Shown: positions 1 through 7,629 of the stretch, piece by piece
Layout of the letters: the number at the start of each line of letters is the position of its first letter
Numbering within the stretch: the stretch's first letter is position 1
From: an uncultured Rhizobium sp.
GTDB taxonomy: Bacteria > Pseudomonadota > Alphaproteobacteria > Rhizobiales > Rhizobiaceae
DNA length: 35,156 bases
Direction: 5' to 3'
Assembly (NCBI GenBank): GCA_945952045.1
Contig: CAMFHE010000047.1
Location: forward strand, 1 to 35,156
Made by a program: the position numbers and the translations under genes
The notes under the pieces: generated by a model
The model's database searches: none
What the model was told of the DNA's origin: nothing
What the model saw: the letters and a program-made list of their open reading frames with translations, nothing else

Positions 1-731
1 GCGTCGTTGAGGTACATGCAAGTCAGAACCGCAAAGACGTAAGCCTGGAGGAAGGCGACGAGGAACTCAAGACCGGTCAGGGCGACCGTCATCAGAAGAG
101 GAAGGATGGCACCGCCAACACCCAGCGCACCAAGCGTTCCAAGCGAAGCGACGAAGCCCGCGAACACCTTCAGCGTGATGTGACCAGCCAGCATATTGGC
201 GAAAAGACGAACCGACAGCGAGATCGGACGCGACAGGAACGAGATCACTTCGATCGGAACGACGAGCAACAGCAGGACCGGCGGAACGCCCGAGGGGACG
301 AAGAGCTGGAAGAAATGCAGGCCATGCTTGTAGAAACCGTAAACCAGAACCGTGCCGATGACGAGAAGAGCAAGGGCGAAGGTGACGATGATCTGGCTGG
401 TGATGGTGAAGAAGTAGGGCATCATGCCGAGCAGGTTCGCGGTCAACACGAACATGAACAGCGAGAACACCATCGGGAAGAACTTCATCCCGTGGCTCCC
501 CGCCCCTTCCCGCAGCATCGAGGCCACGAACTCGTAGGACATTTCTGCGACCGACTGGGCGCGGGTCGGGATCAGGCTCCGCGACGAGGTCGCGAAATAC
601 AGGAAGCCCGCAGCAACGGCGGCGCTCGCCACCATGAACAGGGAAGCATTGGTGAACGAGAAGTCCATACCACCAATTTCGATCGGAACAATCTTCTGGA
701 TCACAAACTGATGGATCGGATCGTTTGACAC
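1..731 (-). CDS. atpB: F0F1 ATP synthase subunit a (3' end cut by window edge)
   Basis: Membrane subunit a of the F0 sector, which forms the proton half-channels facing the c-ring. The reading frame opens with GTG at 731 (SNDPIHQFVIQKIVPIEIGG), which matches the usual rhizobial N-terminus, and runs to the left edge, ending in the typical CMYLND segment. About 243 codons are visible; the family is near 250, so only a few codons and the stop are missing. Several hydrophobic helices are visible, and the segment SRPISLSVRLFANMLAGH holds the conserved arginine of the proton path. It lies 80 bp downstream of atpI on the same strand, as in other alphaproteobacterial F0 operons; atpE and atpF should follow outside the window. 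The GTG start is preceded by a weak purine-rich site (AAGAGA). Confidence 0.95.
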   Translation of the reverse strand, partial: MSNDPIHQFVIQKIVPIEIGGMDFSFTNASLFMVASAAVAAGFLYFATSSRSLIPTRAQSVAEMSYEFVASMLREGAGSHGMKFFPMVFSLFMFVLTANLLGMMPYFFTITSQIIVTFALALLVIGTVLVYGFYKHGLHFFQLFVPSGVPPVLLLLVVPIEVISFLSRPISLSVRLFANMLAGHITLKVFAGFVASLGTLGALGVGGAILPLLMTVALTGLEFLVAFLQAYVFAVLTCMYLND

Positions 732-811
732 GGTCTGGTCTCTTTCATGTCTCCCGCCGGTCAGGCGGTGGCCTCTCTTGCAGACGAAAGGCCGATGAAG
801 GACCGTTCCGC

Positions 812-1156
812 CTATTTATGTCCCGACTGCCTGTCGAGGGGATGCGGCTTCGCCACAAGACCCGCCGACCGCAGCACATTCAGTACGCCGGCGCAGAAAC
901 CCAAAAGCAGAAGGACGATCATCCCCCAGGGCGCAGAGCCGACAAAGTGGTCGAACAGATAACCCAGAATGGCGCCGACGACGATGGCCGCAATGAACTC
1001 GCTGGAAAGCTTCATCGCCATGGCATAGCCCTTTCGGCTTTCCTCGGCGCGGCTCTCGCTTGCCCGCTCATCCGCCGCCTGCTTGCGAACTCCAGCCAAT
1101 TCGGCTTCGAGCTGCTTGCGGCGCGTCTCCAGACCCTGGTCCCGGTTATCCGTCAT
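812..1156 (-). CDS. atpI: ATP synthase protein I
   Basis: Small membrane protein of 114 residues encoded first in the F0 operon. In the family it is an accessory factor linked to c-ring assembly or Mg2+ supply and is not part of the final enzyme. The first 45 residues are charged and probably helical (KQLEAELAGVRKQAADER), followed by two hydrophobic helices, about residues 52-70 and 76-96, with the conserved glycine-rich connection GAILGYLFDHFVGSAPWG. The ATG at 1156 is preceded by GGAGAAG at good spacing. atpB follows 80 bp downstream, and a sigma70-like promoter lies about 110 bp upstream. The role is known only in outline in the family; nothing unusual is seen here. Confidence 0.9.
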   Translation of the reverse strand: MTDNRDQGLETRRKQLEAELAGVRKQAADERASESRAEESRKGYAMAMKLSSEFIAAIVVGAILGYLFDHFVGSAPWGMIVLLLLGFCAGVLNVLRSAGLVAKPHPLDRQSGHK

Positions 1157-1266
1157 GGCGCTTCTCCATCTGCCTTGCCGTCCTTTTCCTGCCGCAATCT
1201 GCCGATAGCGAGGAAGGATGGTCCGCAGGTAAATAGCACCTTTCGACCCGTTTTGAAGTCGCCGGC

Positions 1267-1295
1267 AACATAGTTTTGACGGCCGGCATAGTCAA
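1267..1295 (-). promoter_or_regulatory. Candidate sigma70 promoter of the atpI-atpB operon
   Basis: On the minus strand TTGACT (1295-1290) and TATGTT (1272-1267) are separated by exactly 17 bases. This is a good housekeeping promoter for a rhizobium. It would give a leader of about 100 nucleotides before atpI. The spacing and match are seen directly; activity is inferred. Confidence 0.55.
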
Positions 1296-1370
1296 GGCGG
1301 GGACGGCGGTTGTTAAGAGTCTATTTTACTGTAAAGATTCAATCCCTTAGATGAATCAAAGCGCAATCGG

Positions 1371-1398
1371 GCAAAGAATCTCTCGCGCGCTCCGCGAG
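1371..1398 (-). terminator. Weak hairpin after the SleB-like gene
   Basis: CTCGCG (1382-1387) and CGCGAG (1393-1398) pair around a 5-base loop. On the minus strand the stem is followed by AGATTCTTTG, a broken U-rich tail. It lies just downstream of the stop at 1417. It could end transcription before the atp promoter, but the tail is poor. Confidence 0.3.
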
Positions 1399-1416
1399 GA
1401 CTTGCCGATTCTCGCA

Positions 1417-2628
1417 TCAGCTCCAGCCGCCGCCATGGGTGCGATAGAAGACGTGCAAGCCGATGCGGCCGACCTTCTCCATGCTGCGCGCCCAGCGGGG
1501 CCAGACATAGATCGCATGATAATGCGTGGCCGAGCCCACTTCCGGCAGCCAGATTTTACCGGCCGTTACCGCCATGGCGACATCGCGGGCGATCTTCCAG
1601 TGATATTGGGAGTTTACCTTGTCCTTGATACGGTCGCAGGCGAAGGAGAACTGGCAACGGTTGCGCCAGTCCTCGTTCTGATAGACGACGCCGCAGATGG
1701 TTTTCGGATAGGCGGGATTGCGCACACGGTTGAGGATGACCTGGGCGACGGCCGCCTGCCCCTTCACCGACTCGCCCCGCGCCTCGAAATAGACGCCTGA
1801 CGCCAGGCATTGCTGCTCGGCCGGCGAGAAAACGGAGGCCGGCAGCACATTCGCCGCCCAGGCATGGTCTTCCGGGCCGATCTTCGGCACGAAGCGGCCG
1901 GTATCGTCGGGCTTGGCCAGAATGGAATCGAACGGCGATTCGCGGGCATAATCGGGGGCGGCCGGCGCATAGGCGGTCGCCAATATGTCGGCCTTGTCGT
2001 TGGTGACGAGGTCGGCCAGCAGGGACGGCACCGCGTTATCCTCCGACGGCGCCTTCTTGCGATAGAAGGCGGCGGCGATCTGCAGTTCCTTGCCGCCGAT
2101 CTTCGGCTTGACGAAGCCGGGCGCCTCCTTGCCGTCGAGCTTGGGCGTGAACAGAGACGAGGTACGCTGCAGCACGGAGCCGGCCGAAAAATCCTTGGGC
2201 GGCAGAACCTTCTCGACGGAGACCACCCGGCCCTTCTTGTCATGCCGGTTGATGCGGTCTTCGTCCGGCGTGCCATCGCCTTTCTTGTCGCCGGCAATCG
2301 CGACGCGGCGGCCATCGGGAAGCACCAGGCCGGCATCGGCGCCGATCGCACCGGTCACCGTCGGATCGGCAAAGGCAAGCTCGGACTGGTGGATCGAGCC
2401 GGCGGGCGAATTGGTCAGCACCATGCGCCAGCTTTCCCCGCCACGGTCGAGACCGGCCAGCAGGCCGGCGAGATCGCCATAGGCGGGCGCCGAGGGGAAA
2501 CCAAGCCACATGGCCAGGCCGAAGACGGCGGGAGACGCCCAGTTCTCAAGGCGAAAACGAGGCTTCCGGGACGAACGACGCTTCTGACGCAACACGGTAC
2601 TCCACGGGGGCAAGACGACGCGGGACAA
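1417..2628 (-). CDS. SleB/CwlJ-type cell-wall hydrolase
   Basis: Predicted exported peptidoglycan hydrolase of about 403 residues. The C-terminal third (about residues 270-395) carries the Hydrolase_2 (SleB/CwlJ) pattern: EQQCLASGVYFEARGES with the conserved glutamates, then AVAQVILNRVRNPAYPKTIC, the CQFSFACD segment and a final THYHA motif. The N-terminus is basic and followed by a hydrophobic stretch (AVFGLAMWLGFPSAPAYG), which fits a signal peptide or membrane anchor. The middle 200 residues are low-conservation and probably a linker. The start is uncertain: TTG at 2628 is the first usable codon after an in-frame stop, while GTG codons lie a little downstream. In proteobacteria these enzymes act on vegetative wall, not on spores; the exact bond cut is unknown. 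Confidence 0.85.
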   Translation of the reverse strand: MSRVVLPPWSTVLRQKRRSSRKPRFRLENWASPAVFGLAMWLGFPSAPAYGDLAGLLAGLDRGGESWRMVLTNSPAGSIHQSELAFADPTVTGAIGADAGLVLPDGRRVAIAGDKKGDGTPDEDRINRHDKKGRVVSVEKVLPPKDFSAGSVLQRTSSLFTPKLDGKEAPGFVKPKIGGKELQIAAAFYRKKAPSEDNAVPSLLADLVTNDKADILATAYAPAAPDYARESPFDSILAKPDDTGRFVPKIGPEDHAWAANVLPASVFSPAEQQCLASGVYFEARGESVKGQAAVAQVILNRVRNPAYPKTICGVVYQNEDWRNRCQFSFACDRIKDKVNSQYHWKIARDVAMAVTAGKIWLPEVGSATHYHAIYVWPRWARSMEKVGRIGLHVFYRTHGGGWS

Positions 2629-2646
2629 CGCATCGGAGAATCGCGC

Positions 2647-2669
2647 ATTAACCTTTATGCTTGGTTAAT
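2647..2669. promoter_or_regulatory. Dyad ATTAACC-N9-GGTTAAT upstream of the SleB-like gene
   Basis: Perfect 7-bp inverted arms lie 19 bp upstream of the TTG start at 2628. The site sits where a regulator of the hydrolase promoter would bind. TTAACC resembles half-sites of cell-cycle regulators such as CtrA, but the spacing does not match the TTAA-N7-TTAA consensus, so no factor is assigned. Confidence 0.35.
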
Positions 2670-2716
2670 CGCGGCCCCCTTGCCCGCCGAAGGTGGCCTA
2701 AATCGGGCTGCAAATA

Positions 2717-2751
2717 CGAAAATGCCCTGAAACCGGGCGAGGTCTCAGGGC
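2717..2751 (-). terminator. Intrinsic terminator of kup
   Basis: On the minus strand GCCCTGA (complement of 2745-2751) pairs with TCAGGGC (complement of 2724-2730). Inside, a second short stem (ACC/GGT) continues after a single mismatch. The stem is followed by ATTTTCGTATTTG. It lies 65 bp beyond the kup stop at 2817. Confidence 0.6.
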
Positions 2752-2816
2752 AAAATTTACCAGGAATTTTAACGATTTACGGCGGCGTTTCAGCGCCTCG
2801 AAAAAGGTTCCATGCG

Positions 2817-4718
2817 TCAGATGATCACATGCGAACCGAGTTCGACGACGCGGTTGGCCGGCAGGCGGAAATAGTCCGAGGGATCGGTGGCGCTGTTGGC
2901 CAACGCGATGAACAACTGGTCCTGCCAATGCGGCATGCCTGATTTCGCATCCGGCACCAGCTTGCGGCGACCGAGATAGAAGGAGGTCGACATGATGTCG
3001 AACTTCAGGCCGCTCTTGCGCAGCTGCGCAAGCGCATAGGTGACGTTTTGCGATTCCATGAAGCCAAAGGTCAGCTTGACGCGCGAGAAACGTTCGCTGA
3101 TCTGCTCCACTTCATAGCGCTCCTCTGGGCGGACGCGCGGCCGATTGACGGTGCGGATCGTCAGGATGACGTTGCGTTCGTGAAGCACGTGATTGTGCTT
3201 GAGATTGTGCAGCAGAGCGGCGGGCGCGCTGTCGGGATCGCTGGTAAGGAAAATCGCCGTTCCCGGCACCGAGGCGGGAGCATGGGCGCTCTTGCGTTCG
3301 ATCGACGTGATGAAGGCCGAGAGCGGAATGTCGGTATGCTGGGTGCGGGCGGCGAGAATGCGCGTGCCGCGCCGCCAGGTCCACATGATCAGCGTGAAGG
3401 TCGCGGCAATCAGCACCGGCACATAGCCGCCCTGCTCGATCTTGAGGATGTTCGAGCCGAGGAAGACCAGTTCCAGGGCGACGAACGGCGCGAGTGTAAT
3501 CGCCGCCGTGAAACGCGACCAATGCCAGCGCACCGTCAGGAATTCGAAGGCGAGGATGGAGCTGATCAGCATCGCACCGGTCACCGAGATGCCGTAGGCG
3601 GTCGCCAGCGAATCGGAGGAACGGAAGGTGATGACCAGCATCAGCACGCCGATCAGCAGGATCGTGTTGACCGCAGGCAGGTAGATTTGCCCGGTATTGG
3701 TCTCGGAGGTAAACAGGATCTCCATGCGCGGGAGATAACCGAGATTGATCGCCTGGCGCGTCAGCGAGAAGGCGCCGGTGATGACCGCCTGGCTGGCAAT
3801 GATCGTCGCCGCCGTCGCCAGGATGACGACCGGCAGCAGCGCCCAATGCGGAAACAGCAGGAAGAAGGGTTCGCCGGCGGCTTCCGGATGCTTCAGCACC
3901 AGCGCGCCCTGCCCCAGATAATTCAGCGTCAGCGCCGGGAAGACCAGCGCGAACCAGGCGATCTGGATCGGGCGGCGGCCGAAATGGCCGAGGTCGGCGT
4001 AAAGCGCCTCGGCGCCTGTCACCGTCAGGAACACGGAACCCAGCACGATGAGGCCGAGGAAACCTTCCTCATGCATGAAGGTGAAGGCATAGAAAGGATT
4101 GAAGGCGGCGAGGATCGAAAAATCGTCGGCGATGTGGGCGACGCCGGCTCCTGCCATGACCAGGAACCAGATCGCGGTGATCGGCCCGAAGAAACGTCCG
4201 ACCGCGCCGGTGCCGTGCGACTGGATGGCAAAGAGGCCGACAAGGATCGTCACCGAGATCGGCACGATATATTGCGTCATGCCGGGTGCGACGAGTTTCA
4301 GACCCTCGACCGCCGAGAGCACCGACAGCGCCGGCGTGATCATCACCTCGCCAAGGAAAAGCGCGGCGCCGATCAGACCGAGCAGCATCAGCAGCGCGGC
4401 GTGGCCGTTGGCGGTCTTCATCAACAGCGCCAGCAGCGACAAAGTACCGCCCTCGCCGTCATTGTCAGCGCGCAGCAGGAACAGCACGTATTTGACGGTG
4501 ACGACGATGGTCAGCGACCAGATCATCATCGAAATCAGGCTGATGATCTCGAACTGGGTCAGCCCGTCGGCGGAAATCGGCTTGAGGGCCTCGCGGAAGG
4601 CGTAAAGCGGGCTGGTGCCGATGTCGCCATAGACGACGCCCACGGAGCCGAGCGCCAGGGCGAGCAGGTTGGACAGTTTCTTGTCGCCGTTCGCGGCGTG
4701 TCCTTCAGCATGAGACAT
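2817..4718 (-). CDS. kup: Kup-family low-affinity potassium transporter
   Basis: Inner-membrane K+/H+ symporter of the KUP/HAK/KT family, 633 residues from the ATG at 4718. The signature GDIGTSPLYAFREAL is near residue 30. About 12 hydrophobic helices follow up to about residue 460, including the family segment GTGAVGRFFGPITAIWF and the GALVLKHPEA loop, then a soluble C-terminal domain of about 170 residues ending PANRVVELGSHVII. The frame is open further upstream to 4826, but the extension (MHPPASRSFVDG...) does not look like the family and the conserved N-terminus MSHAEGHA begins at 4718. The gene stands alone: a terminator follows and 354 bp without a gene precede it. No K+-responsive element could be recognised in that leader. 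Confidence 0.95.
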   Translation of the reverse strand: MSHAEGHAANGDKKLSNLLALALGSVGVVYGDIGTSPLYAFREALKPISADGLTQFEIISLISMMIWSLTIVVTVKYVLFLLRADNDGEGGTLSLLALLMKTANGHAALLMLLGLIGAALFLGEVMITPALSVLSAVEGLKLVAPGMTQYIVPISVTILVGLFAIQSHGTGAVGRFFGPITAIWFLVMAGAGVAHIADDFSILAAFNPFYAFTFMHEEGFLGLIVLGSVFLTVTGAEALYADLGHFGRRPIQIAWFALVFPALTLNYLGQGALVLKHPEAAGEPFFLLFPHWALLPVVILATAATIIASQAVITGAFSLTRQAINLGYLPRMEILFTSETNTGQIYLPAVNTILLIGVLMLVITFRSSDSLATAYGISVTGAMLISSILAFEFLTVRWHWSRFTAAITLAPFVALELVFLGSNILKIEQGGYVPVLIAATFTLIMWTWRRGTRILAARTQHTDIPLSAFITSIERKSAHAPASVPGTAIFLTSDPDSAPAALLHNLKHNHVLHERNVILTIRTVNRPRVRPEERYEVEQISERFSRVKLTFGFMESQNVTYALAQLRKSGLKFDIMSTSFYLGRRKLVPDAKSGMPHWQDQLFIALANSATDPSDYFRLPANRVVELGSHVII

Positions 4719-5072
4719 GAAACGAAACAGGCCTAAAGCCAGCCTTTCCAACGGAAAAAATCGAGGAGAACAAGCATATGCACCGGCGTCACCGTCAACG
4801 AACGAGCGCGAGGCCGGCGGGTGCACCGCTGAAACGATAGGCGTTGGTCAAGCAATCACTCCTGCACCGGCAAAGGGTGCCTGTTTTAGCCGTCGCGTGC
4901 TTTTCGATGCCTGTCCGCCGGCTTCAGGCCCTGTCGCTCCTGTCGGTGGTTTCCCACCGGCGACCTCGCCATTTCGCCACGCGCGGCACCCCCATGCCCC
5001 GTTTCCAAGCGCATCTGACCGAAAGCGGCGAAAGAATCAAGCCCCTCGAACGCATGCCTGCCTTGCAGGCGC
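4719..5072. other. Gene-free 354-bp region between mrp and kup
   Basis: Holds the 3' flank of mrp and the leader of kup, both on the minus strand. Small hairpins are visible: GCCTGC-CTT-GCAGGC (5056-5070), CGGTGG-TTTC-CCACCG (4944-4959) and GCACC/GGTGC arms around 4863-4880. None has a clear U-tract. No convincing open frame or known riboswitch was recognised. Confidence 0.5.
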
Positions 5073-6287
5073 CTATTCGAAGACGATGGAAGGCGCGCTG
5101 CGCGCCGGCTTGGCGCCGACCTGTTCCCAGACCTTTGCGGCGATATCGCGGTAGATGCGCGCCGAAACGCCATCCGGTTCGGACACCACCACCGGCGTGC
5201 CGTCGTCGGAGGTTTCGCGGATGCGCATGGTCAGCGGCACTTCGCCGAGGAAGGGCACGCCGATACGCTCCGCCTCCTTTTTCGCACCGCCATGGCCGAA
5301 GATGTCGTAGCGGTTGCCGGTATCGGGGGCGATGAAGTAGCTCATGTTCTCGACGATGCCGAGAACCGGCACCTCGACCTTGCGGAACATGGTCAATCCC
5401 TTGCGGGCATCGATCAGCGCCAGATCCTGCGGCGTCGAGACGATGACGGCGCCAGCGAGCGGCACCTGCTGGGCCATGGTCAGCTGCGCATCGCCTGTGC
5501 CCGGCGGCATGTCGACGACGAGAACGTCGAGATCGCCCCAGGCGACTTCGCGCAGCATCTGCAACAGCGCCGACTGGACCATGGGCCCGCGCCAGATCAT
5601 CGCGACCTCTTCATCGACGAGGAAACCCATCGACATGACCTTGAGGCCGTAATTTTCCATCGGCCGGATCAGGCGGCCGTCGATCTGCTGTGGCTTGCCG
5701 GAGATTTTCAAAAGGCGCGGCATGGAAGGGCCGTAGATATCGGCATCGAGAACGCCGACACGCAGACCATTGGCAAGCAGGCCGAGCGCAAGGTTGACGG
5801 CGGTGGTCGACTTGCCGACGCCGCCCTTGCCCGAGGCAACCGCGATGATCGCGCCGATGCCGGGAACGCCAGCCTTGGCGGGCGGACGCGGCGCGGCCTG
5901 ACCGCCCGGACCATGCGAATGGCTGTGATTCCCCGGGCCATGCGAATGGCCGTGATTGTTTCCGGGGCCATGCGAATGGCCGTGATGGCCGCCCGGCGCG
6001 GCGGCGGGACGCGCGGCGGGTGCGGAAGCCGCCGCCTTCTTGTCGGCGGTCAACGCCACCATGGCGCCCTTGACGCCGGGGATATCCTTGACGGCGCGCT
6101 CGGCCGCCTGGCGCATCGGCTCCAGATCCCTGGCGCGCTCGGCGGGAACGGTGATCGAGAAATAGACCTTGCCATCGGCGATGAAGACGTCCGAGACCAT
6201 GCCGAGATCGACGATATTGTTATCGAGATCGGGGCCGCGCACCGTCTTCAGCTTGGCGATGACCTGTTCCTTGGTGACGTCGCTCAT
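5073..6287 (-). CDS. mrp: Mrp/ApbC-family P-loop ATPase, cysteine-free, His-rich linker
   Basis: Member of the Mrp/NBP35 (ApbC) family, cytosolic ATPases that in many organisms carry Fe-S clusters; 404 residues. Residues 1-85 form the DUF59 (MIP18-like) domain. Residues 101-126 hold three H-G/S-H-S-H repeats with ten histidines. The deviant Walker A motif ASGKGGVGKS is at 151-160, with DADIYGPSMP and VVDMPPGTGD following. The usual cluster-binding CxxC is replaced in NMSYFIAPDTG (about 314-324), and the whole protein contains no cysteine. Loss of CxxC is, as far as I recall, common in alphaproteobacterial Mrp proteins. The ATG at 6287 has GGAGAAG upstream and a sigma70-like promoter at 6318-6346. 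Role inferred from family only; a metal-chaperone function is an open possibility. Confidence 0.9.
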   Translation of the reverse strand: MSDVTKEQVIAKLKTVRGPDLDNNIVDLGMVSDVFIADGKVYFSITVPAERARDLEPMRQAAERAVKDIPGVKGAMVALTADKKAAASAPAARPAAAPGGHHGHSHGPGNNHGHSHGPGNHSHSHGPGGQAAPRPPAKAGVPGIGAIIAVASGKGGVGKSTTAVNLALGLLANGLRVGVLDADIYGPSMPRLLKISGKPQQIDGRLIRPMENYGLKVMSMGFLVDEEVAMIWRGPMVQSALLQMLREVAWGDLDVLVVDMPPGTGDAQLTMAQQVPLAGAVIVSTPQDLALIDARKGLTMFRKVEVPVLGIVENMSYFIAPDTGNRYDIFGHGGAKKEAERIGVPFLGEVPLTMRIRETSDDGTPVVVSEPDGVSARIYRDIAAKVWEQVGAKPARSAPSIVFE

Positions 6288-6317
6288 GGCGTCTTCTCCA
6301 TTTTCTTGTTTGCCATC

Positions 6318-6346
6318 TAGATAATCGACGCGACCGCCTTCGCCAA
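6318..6346 (-). promoter_or_regulatory. Candidate promoter of mrp
   Basis: TTGGCG (6346-6341) and TATCTA (6323-6318) on the minus strand are 17 bases apart. This would start a short leader before the ATG at 6287. The adjoining palindrome at 6347-6360 abuts the -35 box. Confidence 0.4.
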
Positions 6347-6360
6347 TGGTCGCGCGACCA
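6347..6360. promoter_or_regulatory. Perfect 14-bp palindrome next to the mrp -35 box
   Basis: TGGTCGCGCGACCA reads the same on both strands. It lies immediately upstream of the candidate -35 of mrp, a typical place for an activator or repressor dimer. No known binding consensus was recognised. Confidence 0.4.
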
Positions 6361-6381
6361 AGATTTTGTCGCGCAGGCGCA

Positions 6382-6400
6382 AAACGGCGAGACGCCGTTT
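6382..6400. terminator. Hairpin, possible terminator in the luxR-mrp interval
   Basis: AAACGGCG and CGCCGTTT pair perfectly around a 3-base loop. Read on the minus strand the stem ends in GCCGTTTTGC, a short U run, so it could stop transcripts coming from the LuxR-type gene. Confidence 0.4.
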
Positions 6401-6440
6401 ACCGGAATGGACGTTTGGGAGAAGCAGCAGGCTTTGAATA

Positions 6441-6510
6441 CAAGATCGCCGGGCCACGGAAACCGGCGCCTCTCCTCGAGGCTGGCGATTTCCGTGACCC
6501 GGCGATCTTG
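6441..6510. repeat. 70-bp palindromic element (RIME-like candidate)
   Basis: Outer arms 6441-6462 and 6489-6510 are 22 bases long with a single mismatch. The 26-base centre contains further pairing (GCCTC/GAGGC around TCCTC). In bottom-strand RNA the mismatch becomes a G-U pair, so that strand would fold completely. The size and the intergenic position fit the dispersed palindromic elements known in rhizobia (RIME type), but family membership was not checked. Confidence 0.65.
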
Positions 6511-6607
6511 CCGTGCAGCCGTTTTTCGGCGCTATCGGAGCAAGTCCCCTCTGGACCTATCTAAGCAAAGCAGGTTCCGTGCCAGTTTTTATGAGGCATA
6601 GAATAAT

Positions 6608-6650
6608 CTGCAATTTCAATTGATTACGATCTTACGCTGGAAATTTGCAG
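6608..6650. repeat. Imperfect inverted repeat downstream of luxR
   Basis: CTGCAATTTC (6608-6617) and GAAATTTGCAG (6640-6650) are inverted copies differing by one inserted base. The 22-base centre is AT-rich. It may be part of the 3' end of the LuxR-type transcript. Confidence 0.35.
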
Positions 6651-6673
6651 CCGATGGCGCATCGCCGAAATTA

Positions 6674-6686
6674 TGTGCATTGCACA
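6674..6686. promoter_or_regulatory. Dyad TGTGCA-T-TGCACA
   Basis: Perfect 6-1-6 inverted repeat 30 bp beyond the luxR stop. The half-site resembles the ends of lux/tra boxes (TraR box halves ATGTGCA/TGCACAT), but the spacing is about three bases shorter. It does not lie in an obvious promoter. Confidence 0.3.
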
Positions 6687-6716
6687 ATCCGAGGGCAGGC
6701 AGGTGACCCGAAACGC

Positions 6717-7472
6717 CTATTTGATGATGCCGAGCCGCAGCGCCTTTGCAACCGCCTGGGTGCGGTTGACGGTATCGAGCTTCTTGGTCGCGCGATTGAG
6801 ATAGTGATTGACGGTATGTTCGGAGAGTTTCAGGATCTCGGCAATCTCGACGCTGGTCTTGCCGGCGGCCGTCCAGTTGAGGCAATCGACCTCTCGGTCG
6901 GTGAGCGCGGAGGACGCATCGGCATCGATGCTGCGCATTTCCGCAAGACGGTCGTAAATGCAGGTGCTCAAGAAGGCGAGAGTCATCATCTCGTCGATGC
7001 TGAACGTCGGCCGCTCACCGGAAAAGGAGACCGCGCCGCGCAGGCCGGAGGCATCATGGGTCGGGAAATAGGCGCCACGCGGCATGCCGAAACGCTCGAA
7101 CAGGCCGACGACGAAATCGGCCGAAGCATCCGTGCGGCGCATGTCGCCGGCGGTCAGATCATAGGAAAAAGGAACCGTGCTCCTGCGCATCTGCCGCAAC
7201 AGCGGGCTGCCGGAAAGCATGCCTTCGCGATCGTAGAGCGTCAGCAGTTCGACAGGCCAATTGGTGATCACCGAATTCGCAGACAGTTCCAGCGAGGTTT
7301 TCGACGGCAGGTTCAACACCATGAAGGCGCGCGCACCGAAGGATTCGGCCAACCGGCGCATGAAGCGCAGCATGTCGAACTGCGTCTTCAGGCCGGCAAT
7401 CTCCTGCAAAAACCGGGCACCTTTGCGGGGCGACGTCTCTTCCATGTCCACGATCATGTCTCGATAATTCAT
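6717..7472 (-). CDS. LuxR-type transcriptional regulator (orphan)
   Basis: Regulator of 251 residues with an N-terminal autoinducer-binding-like domain (about 25-165) and a C-terminal LuxR helix-turn-helix (about 188-250: LTDREVDCLNWTAAGKTSVEIAEIL then SEHTVNHYLNRATKKL). HTH residues typical of the family (E, L, G in EVDCL...GKT) are present. In the ligand domain the usual DP pair is SP and the tryptophans around it are changed (NWPVELLTLY ... GSPLL ... PFSYD), so binding of an acyl-homoserine lactone is doubtful. The start is taken at ATG 7472, which has AGGGGA about 8 bases upstream, rather than TTG at 7496. No luxI-type gene lies in the window, so this is a LuxR solo. Targets unknown. Confidence 0.85.
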   Translation of the reverse strand: MNYRDMIVDMEETSPRKGARFLQEIAGLKTQFDMLRFMRRLAESFGARAFMVLNLPSKTSLELSANSVITNWPVELLTLYDREGMLSGSPLLRQMRRSTVPFSYDLTAGDMRRTDASADFVVGLFERFGMPRGAYFPTHDASGLRGAVSFSGERPTFSIDEMMTLAFLSTCIYDRLAEMRSIDADASSALTDREVDCLNWTAAGKTSVEIAEILKLSEHTVNHYLNRATKKLDTVNRTQAVAKALRLGIIK

Positions 7473-7629
7473 CGGGCGATCCCCTGTCGCCGGCAAGCCG
7501 GTCGCTTTTTCTCGGCGAATCCCGCTCCCCCCAGAGCGAATCGCAGCGATATTGGTAAGCCAACTCTATTAATTCAAGTGTAACGAATCGCTTTGCGATC
7601 CATTTTGATCAAATTCTCGAAGCCCACTT

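Noticed and set aside
180..728. Plus-strand frame opposite atpB
   Set aside because: Highly charged product, antisense to a conserved membrane subunit.
3048..4736. A 562-codon open frame opposite kup
   Set aside because: Its protein is rich in R, D, H, Q and E with no domain, which is the mirror of a membrane-protein gene in high-GC DNA. kup on the other strand is certain.
4719..5072. A potassium-sensing riboswitch ahead of kup
   Set aside because: Hairpins exist, but no known class could be recognised, and the kind of c-di-AMP switch that controls kup in Firmicutes is not expected here.
5905..6000. CRISPR-like short repeats
   Set aside because: The three repeats of about 30 bp encode the histidine-rich linker of Mrp, are in frame, and have no spacers.
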